This document shows, one piece after another, positions 24,658 to 31,803 of a stretch of DNA of 37,449 nt. Under the pieces are notes generated by a model. That model saw only the letters and a list, made by a program, of their open reading frames with translations, was not told the origin of the DNA and made no database searches. Made by a program: the position numbers and the translations under genes. The stretch comes from Anaerolineales bacterium (GTDB taxonomy: Bacteria > Chloroflexota > Anaerolineae > Anaerolineales > UBA4823): the NCBI GenBank assembly GCA_020061105.1, contig JAGUYW010000056.1:1-37449 (forward strand), in the 5' to 3' direction. Every line of letters begins with the position of its first letter. The stretch's first letter is position 1.

Positions 24658-25005
24658 ATGGATGCAGACCGCCGGCAAATTGCTCGCAAATATATGACCT
24701 ACTTCTCCCAGGTCATCGACAACAGCACGACCCGCATGCTCGGCTACATCGGGGATATCACGATTGCGGGCGCCATGCTGATCGGCGATGTGGAACTGCC
24801 TGTCGGGGCGCTCATTTCCGCTCGCATCTATCTGCCCAGAGAAGTCTGCCAGCGCCCGTACCTCGAAACCACCGCTGAAGTGGTTTGGAAAAGCCCCGAC
24901 CGAGATCCAGGCGTCTTTCGCAGCGGCCTGAAATGGCACAAATTGAGCGCTGAAGATACCGAACTGCTCGACCGCCTGATTTACCACTACGGCTTGCCCG
25001 GCTAA
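24658..25005 (+). CDS. PilZ-domain protein (putative cyclic-di-GMP receptor)
   Basis: A 115-residue single-domain protein. The N-terminal R6xxxR10 (DRRQIARKY) and the later DITIAGAML (D-x-T/S-x-x-G) correspond to the two c-di-GMP-binding motifs of PilZ domains. The remaining strands (GALISARIYLP, TTAEVVWKSPD, FRSGLKWHKLS) and the closing helix EDTELLDRLIYHY fit the fold. It probably relays c-di-GMP levels to a partner; none is obvious apart from the GGDEF gene 3 kb away. It is followed after 10 bases by a PfkB kinase gene and so is probably co-transcribed with it. Confidence 0.82.
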   Translation: MDADRRQIARKYMTYFSQVIDNSTTRMLGYIGDITIAGAMLIGDVELPVGALISARIYLPREVCQRPYLETTAEVVWKSPDRDPGVFRSGLKWHKLSAEDTELLDRLIYHYGLPG

Positions 25006-25015
25006 ATTCGTTCCT

Positions 25016-25966
25016 ATGCCTCCCCCCAACCCAATTGATCGATCTTCCGGCGCTGTTGTCGTTGTCGGCAGCGCTGGCCTCGACACCAATATTTATCTGC
25101 CCGGCGGCGAGATTGACTTTACAGTCGAAGCCAACTTCACCGAAAATATCGATTATCTCGGCCAGGCTGGCGGCTATGCCTGTCGCGGCTATATCCGCCT
25201 GGGCTGCGCCACATCTTTTATCGGCTTCCTGGGCGATGATTTCAGCGGCGATACTATTCGCCAGCAGCTCGCCGCCGATGGCGTCGACCTGAGCGCCGTT
25301 TTCACGGATCCCGCCGGCACCGCCCGCAGCGTCAATATCATGTACCCGGATGGGCGCCGCAAGAACTTCTACGACGGCAAGAGTCATATGACCTCCCAAC
25401 CAGACCTGGAAATCTGCCGGGCGGTCTTCCGGCGCGCCGCCCAAGCCCAGCCTGCCCTGGCGCACTTCAACCTGCCCAACTGGGCGCGCCAGCTTTTGCC
25501 CATCGCCCGCCAGGCAGGCCTGGTGATCGCCTGCGACCTGCAAGATGTTATCGACCCCAACGACCCTTATCGCCAGGATTTCATCCTGCAATCCGACATT
25601 CTCTTCTTCTCCGCCGTCAATCACCCCAACCCAACTCCACTCTTTGAATGCTTCTGGCAGAAACAACCCAACCTGATCCTGGTCTGTGGCATGGGCGCGC
25701 AAGGAGCAGCCCTGGGAACCGGCGGAAATATCCACTTCTCCCCCCCAGTAGACCTGCCAGCCCCGGTGATTGACACCAACGGCGCCGGCGACAGCCTGGC
25801 CGTCGCTTTGCTCGCCAGCTACCTGTTCCACGGCTACGACCTGCCCCACGCCTTGCTGCGCGGCCAAATCGCCGCCCGCCATGCCTGCACCCTCAGAGCC
25901 GACTCATCCAACCTGATCTACCTCGCCACACTTGACAAACTGACAGTGCTCCTCTCCAGCGGCTAA
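25016..25966 (+). CDS. PfkB/ribokinase-family carbohydrate kinase
   Basis: A 316-residue ribokinase-fold kinase. Motifs: VVVVGSAGLDTNIYLPG at the N-terminus, GQAGGYACRGYIRLG (49-63), IGFLGDDFSGD (69-79), and the signature DTNGAGDSLAVALLASYL with D253 (anion hole region) and catalytic base D259. The substrate is a sugar or nucleoside that I cannot specify. It is distinct from the kinase at 12286-13251. It lies 10 bases after the PilZ gene in the same direction, with no separate ribosome binding site seen. Confidence 0.82.
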   Translation: MPPPNPIDRSSGAVVVVGSAGLDTNIYLPGGEIDFTVEANFTENIDYLGQAGGYACRGYIRLGCATSFIGFLGDDFSGDTIRQQLAADGVDLSAVFTDPAGTARSVNIMYPDGRRKNFYDGKSHMTSQPDLEICRAVFRRAAQAQPALAHFNLPNWARQLLPIARQAGLVIACDLQDVIDPNDPYRQDFILQSDILFFSAVNHPNPTPLFECFWQKQPNLILVCGMGAQGAALGTGGNIHFSPPVDLPAPVIDTNGAGDSLAVALLASYLFHGYDLPHALLRGQIAARHACTLRADSSNLIYLATLDKLTVLLSSG

Positions 25967-26003
25967 TTTGCCAGAAACATGCTGACGGCCATTTCTGCCA
26001 GCT

Positions 26004-26435
26004 TCACACCCCCTTTAAAAACATATACACATCGTATAGCAACGCAAACGCCAGGTGCTCATCCAGCGGAATGCTTAAGTCGTCGCCTTCTTGGCCATAT
26101 TTTTTCTTTAATTGTTCAAACAAAAAACGCCCCATCAATCCGACACTAGTGGCTTTCATCGCCCAGTTACTAAACAGCGGCTGCACAATCGGTTGGTAAC
26201 CTATGATCCTGAGATCACGATGCCGCTCATCAGACAAAATATCTCCATACAATCGGTTCAGCATGCCTGCCTCACCCTCCAATACCTGCAAATAATGCGA
26301 GCGCGTCGCCAATAAAATCCCCGTCACACCTGACTCTCGATTACGTTGAGCACTGATCTCGGCGATAGCTTGAGTTGTTTTCTCATCCGGTGGCGTGGCG
26401 GCCTTGCTGACGTAAATTAGCCGGTACAGATGCAT
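26004..26435 (-). CDS. BLUF-domain blue-light sensor
   Basis: A 143-residue stand-alone BLUF protein, a flavin (FAD)-binding blue-light photoreceptor. The key residues of the family are present: Y8 in RLIYVSKA, N32 in QRNRESGVTGILL, Q50 in YLQVLEG, W91 and M93 in SNWAMK, and the DERHRDLRI segment. The Tyr8-Gln50 pair required for the photocycle is intact. The C-terminal about 40 residues form helices, as in short BLUF proteins that act through partner proteins. GGGAGGA lies before the ATG. No effector domain is fused; PilZ and GGDEF genes are nearby on either side, so a link to c-di-GMP signalling is possible but unproven. Confidence 0.92.
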   Translation of the reverse strand: MHLYRLIYVSKAATPPDEKTTQAIAEISAQRNRESGVTGILLATRSHYLQVLEGEAGMLNRLYGDILSDERHRDLRIIGYQPIVQPLFSNWAMKATSVGLMGRFLFEQLKKKYGQEGDDLSIPLDEHLAFALLYDVYMFLKGV

Positions 26436-26614
26436 ACTATCCTCCCAATGATTGCATAAATCCTATATTTGTAGAACCAACTTTTGAAGATAAGCTTCTC
26501 CTGCCTGCCACAGAATAGCTTCGAAAAGATTTTCATCAATTCTAGCATGATTTTGAAGCATAAATATCAGAAAATTATCAAGACTCGTCCGCCCTTTTGA
26601 TCTACAATGAAATT

Positions 26615-26642
26615 AGATTGGTAATAAACTATCCACCAATCT
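26615..26642 (+). promoter_or_regulatory. Inverted repeat upstream of the small secreted protein
   Basis: AGATTGGT (26615-26622) and ACCAATCT (26635-26642) are perfect 8-bp arms with a 12-base spacer, placed seven bases after a TACAAT box (26603-26608) and 43 bases before the ATG. It could be an operator or a leader hairpin. Confidence 0.4.
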
Positions 26643-26684
26643 TGTCCGATCAAGCCAGGTTAGAAAAGAAACTGGAGAAAAAAA

Positions 26685-27056
26685 ATGAACCCCAAACTAG
26701 TACTCACCCTGCTTAGCCTGTTGATGCTCGGCGTATTCATTACACCCGTGCAATCCGCTCCAGGTCGTGCGGCCGCAATCGGTTCCCCCGTCGTGATCAT
26801 GGACTTCAACGTCACCCTCGAACCGGGGGTTTGGCACGGCTGGTTCGTGGCTGATTCGAGCGCAAATCAAACTTACCTGGTGGAGGTCACGCCTCTCGAG
26901 CCCTCCGTAGACGGCGCCTGCATCGAGCGCTACCTGGTGCAGCCTGAATACAACGGCGAATCCTGGGCGGACGTGCTGCGCATCATGATCCCGGCTTTCA
27001 TGCCGCCCCTGGCAGTCAATGTGCGCGTCCTGGCTGTCAAAACACGCCCTCGCTGA
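26685..27056 (+). CDS. Small secreted protein of unknown function
   Basis: A 123-residue protein with a clear signal peptide (KLVLTLLSLLMLGVFITPVQSA, cleavage likely near residue 25). The mature part of about 98 residues contains a GVWHGWFVADSSANQTYLVEVTPLEP strand-rich segment, a single cysteine and a VNVRVLAVKTRPR end, suggesting a small beta-sandwich. No family was recognised. TGGAG lies upstream of the ATG. It stands alone, after a leader with an inverted repeat. Confidence 0.7.
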   Translation: MNPKLVLTLLSLLMLGVFITPVQSAPGRAAAIGSPVVIMDFNVTLEPGVWHGWFVADSSANQTYLVEVTPLEPSVDGACIERYLVQPEYNGESWADVLRIMIPAFMPPLAVNVRVLAVKTRPR

Positions 27057-27125
27057 TTGCCCAATTGTATCGATAATTGCCTGCTCTCGAAGCGCCTCCT
27101 CCATACTCTGCCAACATTGAAAACC

Positions 27126-27154
27126 TTGTAGAAATTGCCAAAAAATGTTATCCT
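27126..27154 (+). promoter_or_regulatory. Promoter of the second microprotein
   Basis: TTGTAG (27126-27131), 17-base spacer, TATCCT (27149-27154) preceded by TGT as an extended -10, about 45 bases before the microprotein start. Confidence 0.45.
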
Positions 27155-27198
27155 ATTCCTGACGGAAACCAGAAACCCAAGCAAAGGAGGCCTTACCG

Positions 27199-27282
27199 AT
27201 GTCCAAAGATAAAGGCAAAGACAAAGGCATGGTGAAGAAGAAGAAAAAAGAGAAAAAGAAAGCCCCCCAGGCGGGCAGCTAA
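27199..27282 (+). CDS. Lys-rich microprotein (27 residues), relative of 24381-24458
   Basis: A short gene encoding a protein that begins MSKDKGKDKGMVKKKKKE and ends KKKAPQAGS. It shares the M-A/S-K-D-K start, the KDK/GKDK pattern and extreme positive charge with the microprotein 2.8 kb away. AAAGGAGG lies eight bases before the ATG, the same spacing as its relative. The two genes are on opposite strands with different flanks, so this is not a simple duplicated block. The function is unknown; candidates are a nucleic-acid or ribosome-binding tail-like peptide. Confidence 0.62.
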   Translation: MSKDKGKDKGMVKKKKKEKKKAPQAGS

Positions 27283-27398
27283 CACTGCGTCGCTATTCTT
27301 CGCCCTTGCTCGTCTTCCAACCCGCCTGCCGCCCCTGCGGCGACAACCACCGTCCGCCAGCGCCTAGAGATTTGTGCTCAATACAGCGCTGGCGGTTA

Positions 27399-27620
27399 CT
27401 ACTTAAACCATCCTGCCGGCAGTTCGATTATATACATCTCCACTTCCGCTCCGCCGGGCTTGCGCCAGTTGCTGGTGAACAGGACGAAGCGAAAATCCGG
27501 GCTTACGCTGGCTTGCGGCTCAGACCAATAGTCATGATCCATGCTTTCGTCGGTGATCGAATGGGTATGCGCCAGGCGCACCAAACTCAGTTCAGCGGAA
27601 AATGGGGATTGAGAAGGCGC
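27399..27620 (-). pseudogene. C-terminal fragment of a TolB-like propeller protein
   Basis: An open frame of about 74 codons with coding character: LVRLAHTHSITDES, DYWSEPQASVSPDFRF and VLFTSNW, ending MYIIELPAGWFK. The EPQASxSPDFRxVLFTSNW pattern is that of the last blades of PD40/TolB-type propeller proteins. It opens directly after in-frame stops (TGA TAG near 27621) and has no start codon context or ribosome binding site, so I read it as the remnant of a gene whose 5' part was deleted. The rest of 27283-27761 holds only GC-rich low-complexity sequence and the hairpin at 27695-27715. Confidence 0.5.
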
Positions 27621-27694
27621 ACTCTATCAGCACAGGCAGCCTGGGCGCCACACCGTGCGCCGCTAGCGGATGGCGTAGAGTAAAAAGTTGGGCA

Positions 27695-27715
27695 AGCGCG
27701 CCATGACAGCGCGCT
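27695..27715. terminator. GC hairpin downstream of the GGDEF gene
   Basis: AGCGCGC (27695-27701) and GCGCGCT (27709-27715) form a perfect 7-bp stem with a 7-base loop. It lies 47 bases beyond the GGDEF stop on the minus strand, with no T-run immediately after. Confidence 0.35.
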
Positions 27716-27761
27716 CCTACCAGGCGATGCTGAGTGGGTGTGAAGTGCGCAGGCGAGGCCA

Positions 27762-28433
27762 TTACGACAAAATATCGTTCACCCCATACTTTAGCAGCAG
27801 ATCATCCAGCGCCTCGCGCAAGAGCTCCGCTTCGCTGATGCCCAGGCTTTGGGCGACGGAGTTCAGGCGTTCGAGCTGGGTCTGGGTGTAGTGGCTGGTC
27901 TTGGGGGCCAGTTTTTCATCGTAAGCCAGGCGTACCTGGTTGCGCCCCGCCAGCTTGGCTCGGTAAAGGGCCTGGTCGGCTTTGCGCAGCAGTTCGTAGT
28001 TCGAGCGCCCGTCCGCTCCAAAGGCCGCCAGTCCGGCGCTAATGGTGACCTGGATTTCCCAGCTCTTGTCCATATACTCGTAGGTTGTTTTGGCTTCGAC
28101 CGCCTGGCGTAAGCGCTCGGTAGTCAGGAAAGCCGTTTCGCGCTCCACGCCGGGCAGCAGGATAGCGGTTTCGTCGCCGCCAAAACGGCCCAGGATGGCG
28201 CTGTCGCCGAAAGCCTGCCGTGCCAGTTCAGCCAGGCCAAAGATCACCGCATCGCCGCCCTGGTGGCTGTAGGTCTCATTGACCTGCAAAAAGCGATCGA
28301 TATCCATATAGATCAGCACAGCCGCCTGGTCGGTCTTGCGGCAGTTTTCCATCACCGCCTTGAAACGCTCGGTGAAGGCTTTGCGGGTAAGCATCCCGCT
28401 CAGAGAGTCAGTGGGAAGTTGGTCAACGCTCAT
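27762..28433 (-). CDS. GGDEF protein with C-terminal ribbon-helix-helix-like domain
   Basis: A 223-residue soluble protein. Residues 10-170 form a GGDEF (diguanylate cyclase) domain: YMDIDRFLQVNETYSHQGGDAVI (42-64) with the metal-binding aspartate, then RFGGDETAILLP (83-94). GGDE is intact but the last F is Thr (T89). There is no RxxD inhibitory site just before it. Residues about 178-217 (KTSHYTQ, TQLERLNSVAQSLG, SEAELLREALDDLLLKYG) have the strand-helix-helix pattern of CopG/RHH DNA-binding domains. It may therefore link c-di-GMP or nucleotide binding to DNA binding. ATG 28433 is chosen because AAGGAG lies upstream; the longer upstream frame is AT-rich and not protein-like. Its promoter is at 28511-28538. 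Confidence 0.82.
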   Translation of the reverse strand: MSVDQLPTDSLSGMLTRKAFTERFKAVMENCRKTDQAAVLIYMDIDRFLQVNETYSHQGGDAVIFGLAELARQAFGDSAILGRFGGDETAILLPGVERETAFLTTERLRQAVEAKTTYEYMDKSWEIQVTISAGLAAFGADGRSNYELLRKADQALYRAKLAGRNQVRLAYDEKLAPKTSHYTQTQLERLNSVAQSLGISEAELLREALDDLLLKYGVNDILS

Positions 28434-28510
28434 GGGAGTCTCCTTGTTTGAAAGTAGTCGCAATTTAGGCAAGTTGTTTATAAACGATTCAAGAATGCTA
28501 ATATATGTTA

Positions 28511-28538
28511 ATATTATCATTAAATATGTATTTGTCAA
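28511..28538 (-). promoter_or_regulatory. Promoter of the GGDEF-RHH gene
   Basis: Minus-strand TTGACA (28538-28533), 16-base spacer, TAATAT (28516-28511) in a very AT-rich stretch, giving a leader of about 70 bases. Confidence 0.55.
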
Positions 28539-28752
28539 TAATATATTGCAATAATTAATCAAGTTCGAAATGTTTTGCAGAAACCAGGTTTCTATTTTTT
28601 GATCTATGATTATTGTGCGTGGCAGGTACAAAACATCGAAGCCAGATGTGTCACACCCCCGCAGATTAAATCGTTAGGCGCAGAGGATTCGCAAATGGAT
28701 TTGGATTTTCGGTGGAGATTTGACACGCAATCTTCGCCCTACAACACTCAAC
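28539..28752. other. Intergenic stretch with no recognised feature
   Basis: About 210 bases upstream of the GGDEF promoter. I see no protein-like frame, RNA gene or clear hairpin; the base composition shifts from AT-rich to mixed towards 28752. Confidence 0.4.
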
Positions 28753-28784
28753 CGCGCCAACGTTCAAACTTTCAAACGATTTTC
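28753..28784. repeat. 8-base repeat, CGTTNNAA-like units
   Basis: Four consecutive degenerate 8-base units, the clearest being CGTTCAAA (28761-28768) and CTTTCAAA (28769-28776). It is the same repeat as at 13277-13316 and borders the decayed gene at 28942-29373. Confidence 0.55.
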
Positions 28785-28941
28785 ATCCTCACCCCCGGAT
28801 GCGGCTCCAGCGCCGCCCCCATATGCAGTTTTTCCCGCCCCTACCCGATTTTCCATCTCCACGTCAACCCCCTTTTCTGCACCCGCCTGCCGTAACATTC
28901 TGCGCCGTTCAGCGATCATTTCGTGCCGATACCCATCTATC

Positions 28942-29373
28942 TCATCCAGTGTCTTGCGATAACCCGGGCGTGGCGCCCCGCGCCACACCATCCACACCCC
29001 CGGCGAAATACAACCCGCGCACATCCGGGCAGCGGTTGGGCGGGTGTTGGATGGCCGCCCAGTGGTTGTTCGACAAAGCCCCATATAGCGCCTCGCGCCG
29101 CGCCCCGGTCAGCCGCTCCAGGTCAAGCGGCGTGATCTAACGCTTCGTCTCGATCTGTTGGCGAATATCTATTCCGCACTGCGCCAGTAAGTCTAGCACC
29201 CGCCTGGCAAACGGATCAGCCTGCTGCTCCCAATCCCAAGCCGGGCTGAGCGCCGGGACATTGTTCTGGATAAACCAGTTCTCGCAGCCTGGCGGGGCGT
29301 CTTGCGGCGTGCTGCGACTGGAAATGGAAATATAAATGGTCGGTTCGGAAGGAAGGATCGACAGGATTTTCAA
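28942..29373 (-). pseudogene. Remnant of a phytoene desaturase-like FAD oxidoreductase
   Basis: The minus strand reads PTIYISISSRSTPQDAPPGC, ENWFIQNNVPALSP, then LLAQCGIDIRQQIETKR, a TAG stop (29137-29139), and on in the same frame ITPLDLERLTGARREALYG, ALSNNHWAAIQHPPNRCP and DVRGLYFAGG. This is the C-terminal third of CrtI/phytoene-desaturase-like enzymes (SSRSDPxxAPxGC, ITPxDxE, GaxYG, GLYFxGG). The N-terminal FAD-binding part is missing, an amber stop interrupts the frame, and after GLYFAGG the HPGGG motif is lost and the frame ends at 28942. It is clearly a broken gene. It is bordered by short-period repeats on both sides (28753-28784 and 29345-29445). Confidence 0.65.
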
Positions 29374-29445
29374 GATAACCAGGATCTATCTAAAATTATC
29401 CCAGGTACTATCCTGCTCATCCTTCCCATCCCGTTCATCGTGTCG
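29345..29445. repeat. 9-base-period repeat, ATCCNNNNC-like units
   Basis: Four consecutive 9-base units beginning ATC run from 29410 to 29445 (ATCCTGCTC, ATCCTTCCC, ATCCCGTTC, ATCGTGTCG), and related CAGGAT/AGGATC pieces occupy 29350-29395. The array overlaps the last codons and stop of the acyl-CoA synthetase gene. Confidence 0.55.
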
Positions 29446-31549
29446 TGGTTTTTCTTTCACCCAGGACCATACGCGCATCGAGCGCACAGCAGCCTTCCTG
29501 CTCATGGAACACCCGCAGCGGGTTGATATCGATCTCCTGGATCTCCGGGAAATCCTGCAATAACTGCGCCAGCCGCAGCAAGGCCTGCACCAGGGCGTTG
29601 ATATCCGACGGCACATGCCCGCGCGCGCCTTTCAAGATTTGCACCCCGCGCAGGCGATCGATCATTTCCAGCGCCTCTTGCTCGGTAACCGGCGCCACCC
29701 GCATCTGCACTTCTTCGAGAATTTCCACAAAAATGCCGCCCAAACCAACCAGCGCCACCGGGCCGAACTGCGGGTCTTGCTTGCCGCCCAGGATCAACTC
29801 GCGCCCGCCGGTGACCATCGACTGCACCAGCACGCCATCGATCCTGGCTCCTGGGTAAGCCTTGTGGATGCGATCCGTCATATCCTCGAAAGCCGCCTTT
29901 ACCCCCTCCGCGCTGCGCAGGTTCAACTGCACCCCGCCAACGTCCGATTTGTGCGATATCTGCTCACTGATGATCTTAATCGCCGCCGGATAGCCGATCT
30001 GCTCGGCAGCCTGTACGGCTTCATCCACCGTGTGGGCGATACGGCTGGCAACCGTGGGGATGCCGTAAGCGTCCAAAGCTTGCAAGGCCTCCGAAAGCAG
30101 AAGATCGCGACCCTCGCTGTGCGCCTGCTCGATCAAGCCCCGCACCTTCGCCCGGTCGACCTGGAAGACCGGGATCGCCCCGCGGTTGTGCACCTGTTGG
30201 GTCATGTCGTGATAATGCTTGCTGATCTCCAATGCACGGATCGTCTCGACCACCTGGGTAAAGACCGGAAAGTTGTAATTTTGCTTGAGATAGGCCACTT
30301 CGGAGGCCGCGGTCGAAAGGTAATACGCCACCGGCTTGCCGTAGCGCTGCACCATTTCCATGATGTGCTCCAAGAGCTGGCGGCTGGCAAGGTTTTCGAC
30401 CTCGGAGAGCGAGGTATGCAGAAAAACCACCCCGTCCACATCGGGTAGCTGCAAGGTTTGCTCGATAATCTGGGCGTACAGGTTCAGGTCGAACAAATCG
30501 CCCAGGTCGAGCGGGTTGGTCAGCCGGATCACCGAGGCGCGAAAGTGTTTTTCGATTTCGCGCAGAAAGCTCTCCGGAAAATGCGCCAGGTTGAAGCCCG
30601 AAAGTTCGCAGGCGTCTGCTGCAATCACGGCGTGCCCACCAGAACGCGAGATGATCGCCAGGTTCTTGCCTTGCATGGGAGGCAAGCCCAGGATCTTCAT
30701 GTTATTGCCCAGCGTGGTAGCGTCGTGGACGCGGATGATGCCGCCTTGTTCGAAAGCGGCCTCCACCACCTTGTCGTCGCTGGTCAGCGAGGCGGTATGC
30801 GATTGGGCAATCTTCTGCCCCAGCCGCCCGATATTAGCTTTGAAGATCAAGACCGGCTTGGGAGAACGGCGGGCAATTTCCATCAGACGCCGCCCATCGC
30901 GAATACTTTCCAGGTAGATGAAGATCAGGCGTGTGCCCGGGTCTTCGATCAGGTATTCCAGCATATCTTCGGCGTCGGTATCCAACATATTGCCGACTGA
31001 GACGAATTTATTCAACCCCAGCCCTTCGTTGGCCATCAGGTTGAGCACGCTCATGCCCACCCCGCCGCTTTGCGTAATCATCGAGACATCGCCGCACTTG
31101 ATGAATTTCTTCAAGCGCGGGAAGGGCACACAAAAGCCGTTCTCCATATTGATCGCCCCGATGCAGTTCGGGCCGATAAAGCGAATCCCATACTGGGCAG
31201 CGATGCGCGCAATCTCTTCTTCCAGGCGGTGGCCTTCGGCAGTATATTCGCGGAAGCCAGCTGTCTCGATGATTGCCCAACGGATGCCCTTCTTGCCGCA
31301 CTCTTCCAGCATGGCGGGTACGGTCTGGGCTGGCGTCAGGATCACTGCCAGGTCGACATGGTCGGGAATATCGCCCACCGAGCGGTAGATGCGCCGGGTT
31401 TCGATCATGCCGCCATTCGGCCCCACGGCGTACACGATCCCGTCGAAGCCAAATTCCACCAGGTTAGCGACAATATTGCGACCAAGGTTGGAAGGGCGGG
31501 CGGAAACCCCAATCACCGCCACCGATGCGGGGTAGAAGAACTCTTTCAT
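29435..31549 (-). CDS. Acetate/acyl-CoA ligase (ADP-forming), fused alpha and beta subunits
   Basis: A 704-residue enzyme that forms acyl-CoA from acid, CoA and ATP (giving ADP and phosphate), or runs in reverse to make ATP from acyl-CoA during fermentation. The alpha part has the CoA-binding Rossmann start (YPASVAVIGVSARPSNLGRNI), GPNCIGAIN (126-134), ITQSGGVGMS and the phosphorylated histidine H251 in QSHTAS. The beta part is an ATP-grasp domain (EALQALDAYGIPTVAS, IISEQISHKSDVGGV with the second active-site His, VGLGGIFVEILEEVQMRVAP, EIDINPL). Both active-site histidines are kept. ATG 31549 is preferred because AGGAGG lies five to six bases upstream. The C-terminus ends inside a short-period repeat. 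Confidence 0.92.
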   Translation of the reverse strand: MKEFFYPASVAVIGVSARPSNLGRNIVANLVEFGFDGIVYAVGPNGGMIETRRIYRSVGDIPDHVDLAVILTPAQTVPAMLEECGKKGIRWAIIETAGFREYTAEGHRLEEEIARIAAQYGIRFIGPNCIGAINMENGFCVPFPRLKKFIKCGDVSMITQSGGVGMSVLNLMANEGLGLNKFVSVGNMLDTDAEDMLEYLIEDPGTRLIFIYLESIRDGRRLMEIARRSPKPVLIFKANIGRLGQKIAQSHTASLTSDDKVVEAAFEQGGIIRVHDATTLGNNMKILGLPPMQGKNLAIISRSGGHAVIAADACELSGFNLAHFPESFLREIEKHFRASVIRLTNPLDLGDLFDLNLYAQIIEQTLQLPDVDGVVFLHTSLSEVENLASRQLLEHIMEMVQRYGKPVAYYLSTAASEVAYLKQNYNFPVFTQVVETIRALEISKHYHDMTQQVHNRGAIPVFQVDRAKVRGLIEQAHSEGRDLLLSEALQALDAYGIPTVASRIAHTVDEAVQAAEQIGYPAAIKIISEQISHKSDVGGVQLNLRSAEGVKAAFEDMTDRIHKAYPGARIDGVLVQSMVTGGRELILGGKQDPQFGPVALVGLGGIFVEILEEVQMRVAPVTEQEALEMIDRLRGVQILKGARGHVPSDINALVQALLRLAQLLQDFPEIQEIDINPLRVFHEQEGCCALDARMVLGERKTTTR

Positions 31550-31803
31550 GGCTGCCTCCTGCAAGTTTGTGAAATGACGCTCAAAGACGGCTTGATTATA
31601 TCAAATTGCTTCTTGGACACTTTGGATATTCTCCATCAGATAGACTCTCTAAATAAACAGATTCCGGTTATAATGGACAAACTTTATCCAATATTGCCCG
31701 TCCATTCCGCTTTTACAACTAAGACTCTTCATCGCCGTTTTCTAGCGCGTATCTACTCACTACTACTGTCACCAATAGCCAGGCCAGATCAAAAGGAGTG
31801 AGG

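Noticed and set aside
24812-25882. 356-codon minus-strand open frame
   Set aside because: Antisense to the PilZ and PfkB kinase genes; Gly/Ala-rich, with no motif.
28434-28631. N-terminal extension of the GGDEF protein by 66 residues
   Set aside because: Very AT-rich, contains the promoter hexamers, and a good AAGGAG precedes ATG 28433 instead.
29615-31801. Several plus-strand open frames of 150-280 codons
   Set aside because: Antisense to the ADP-forming acyl-CoA ligase, whose active-site motifs are all present.
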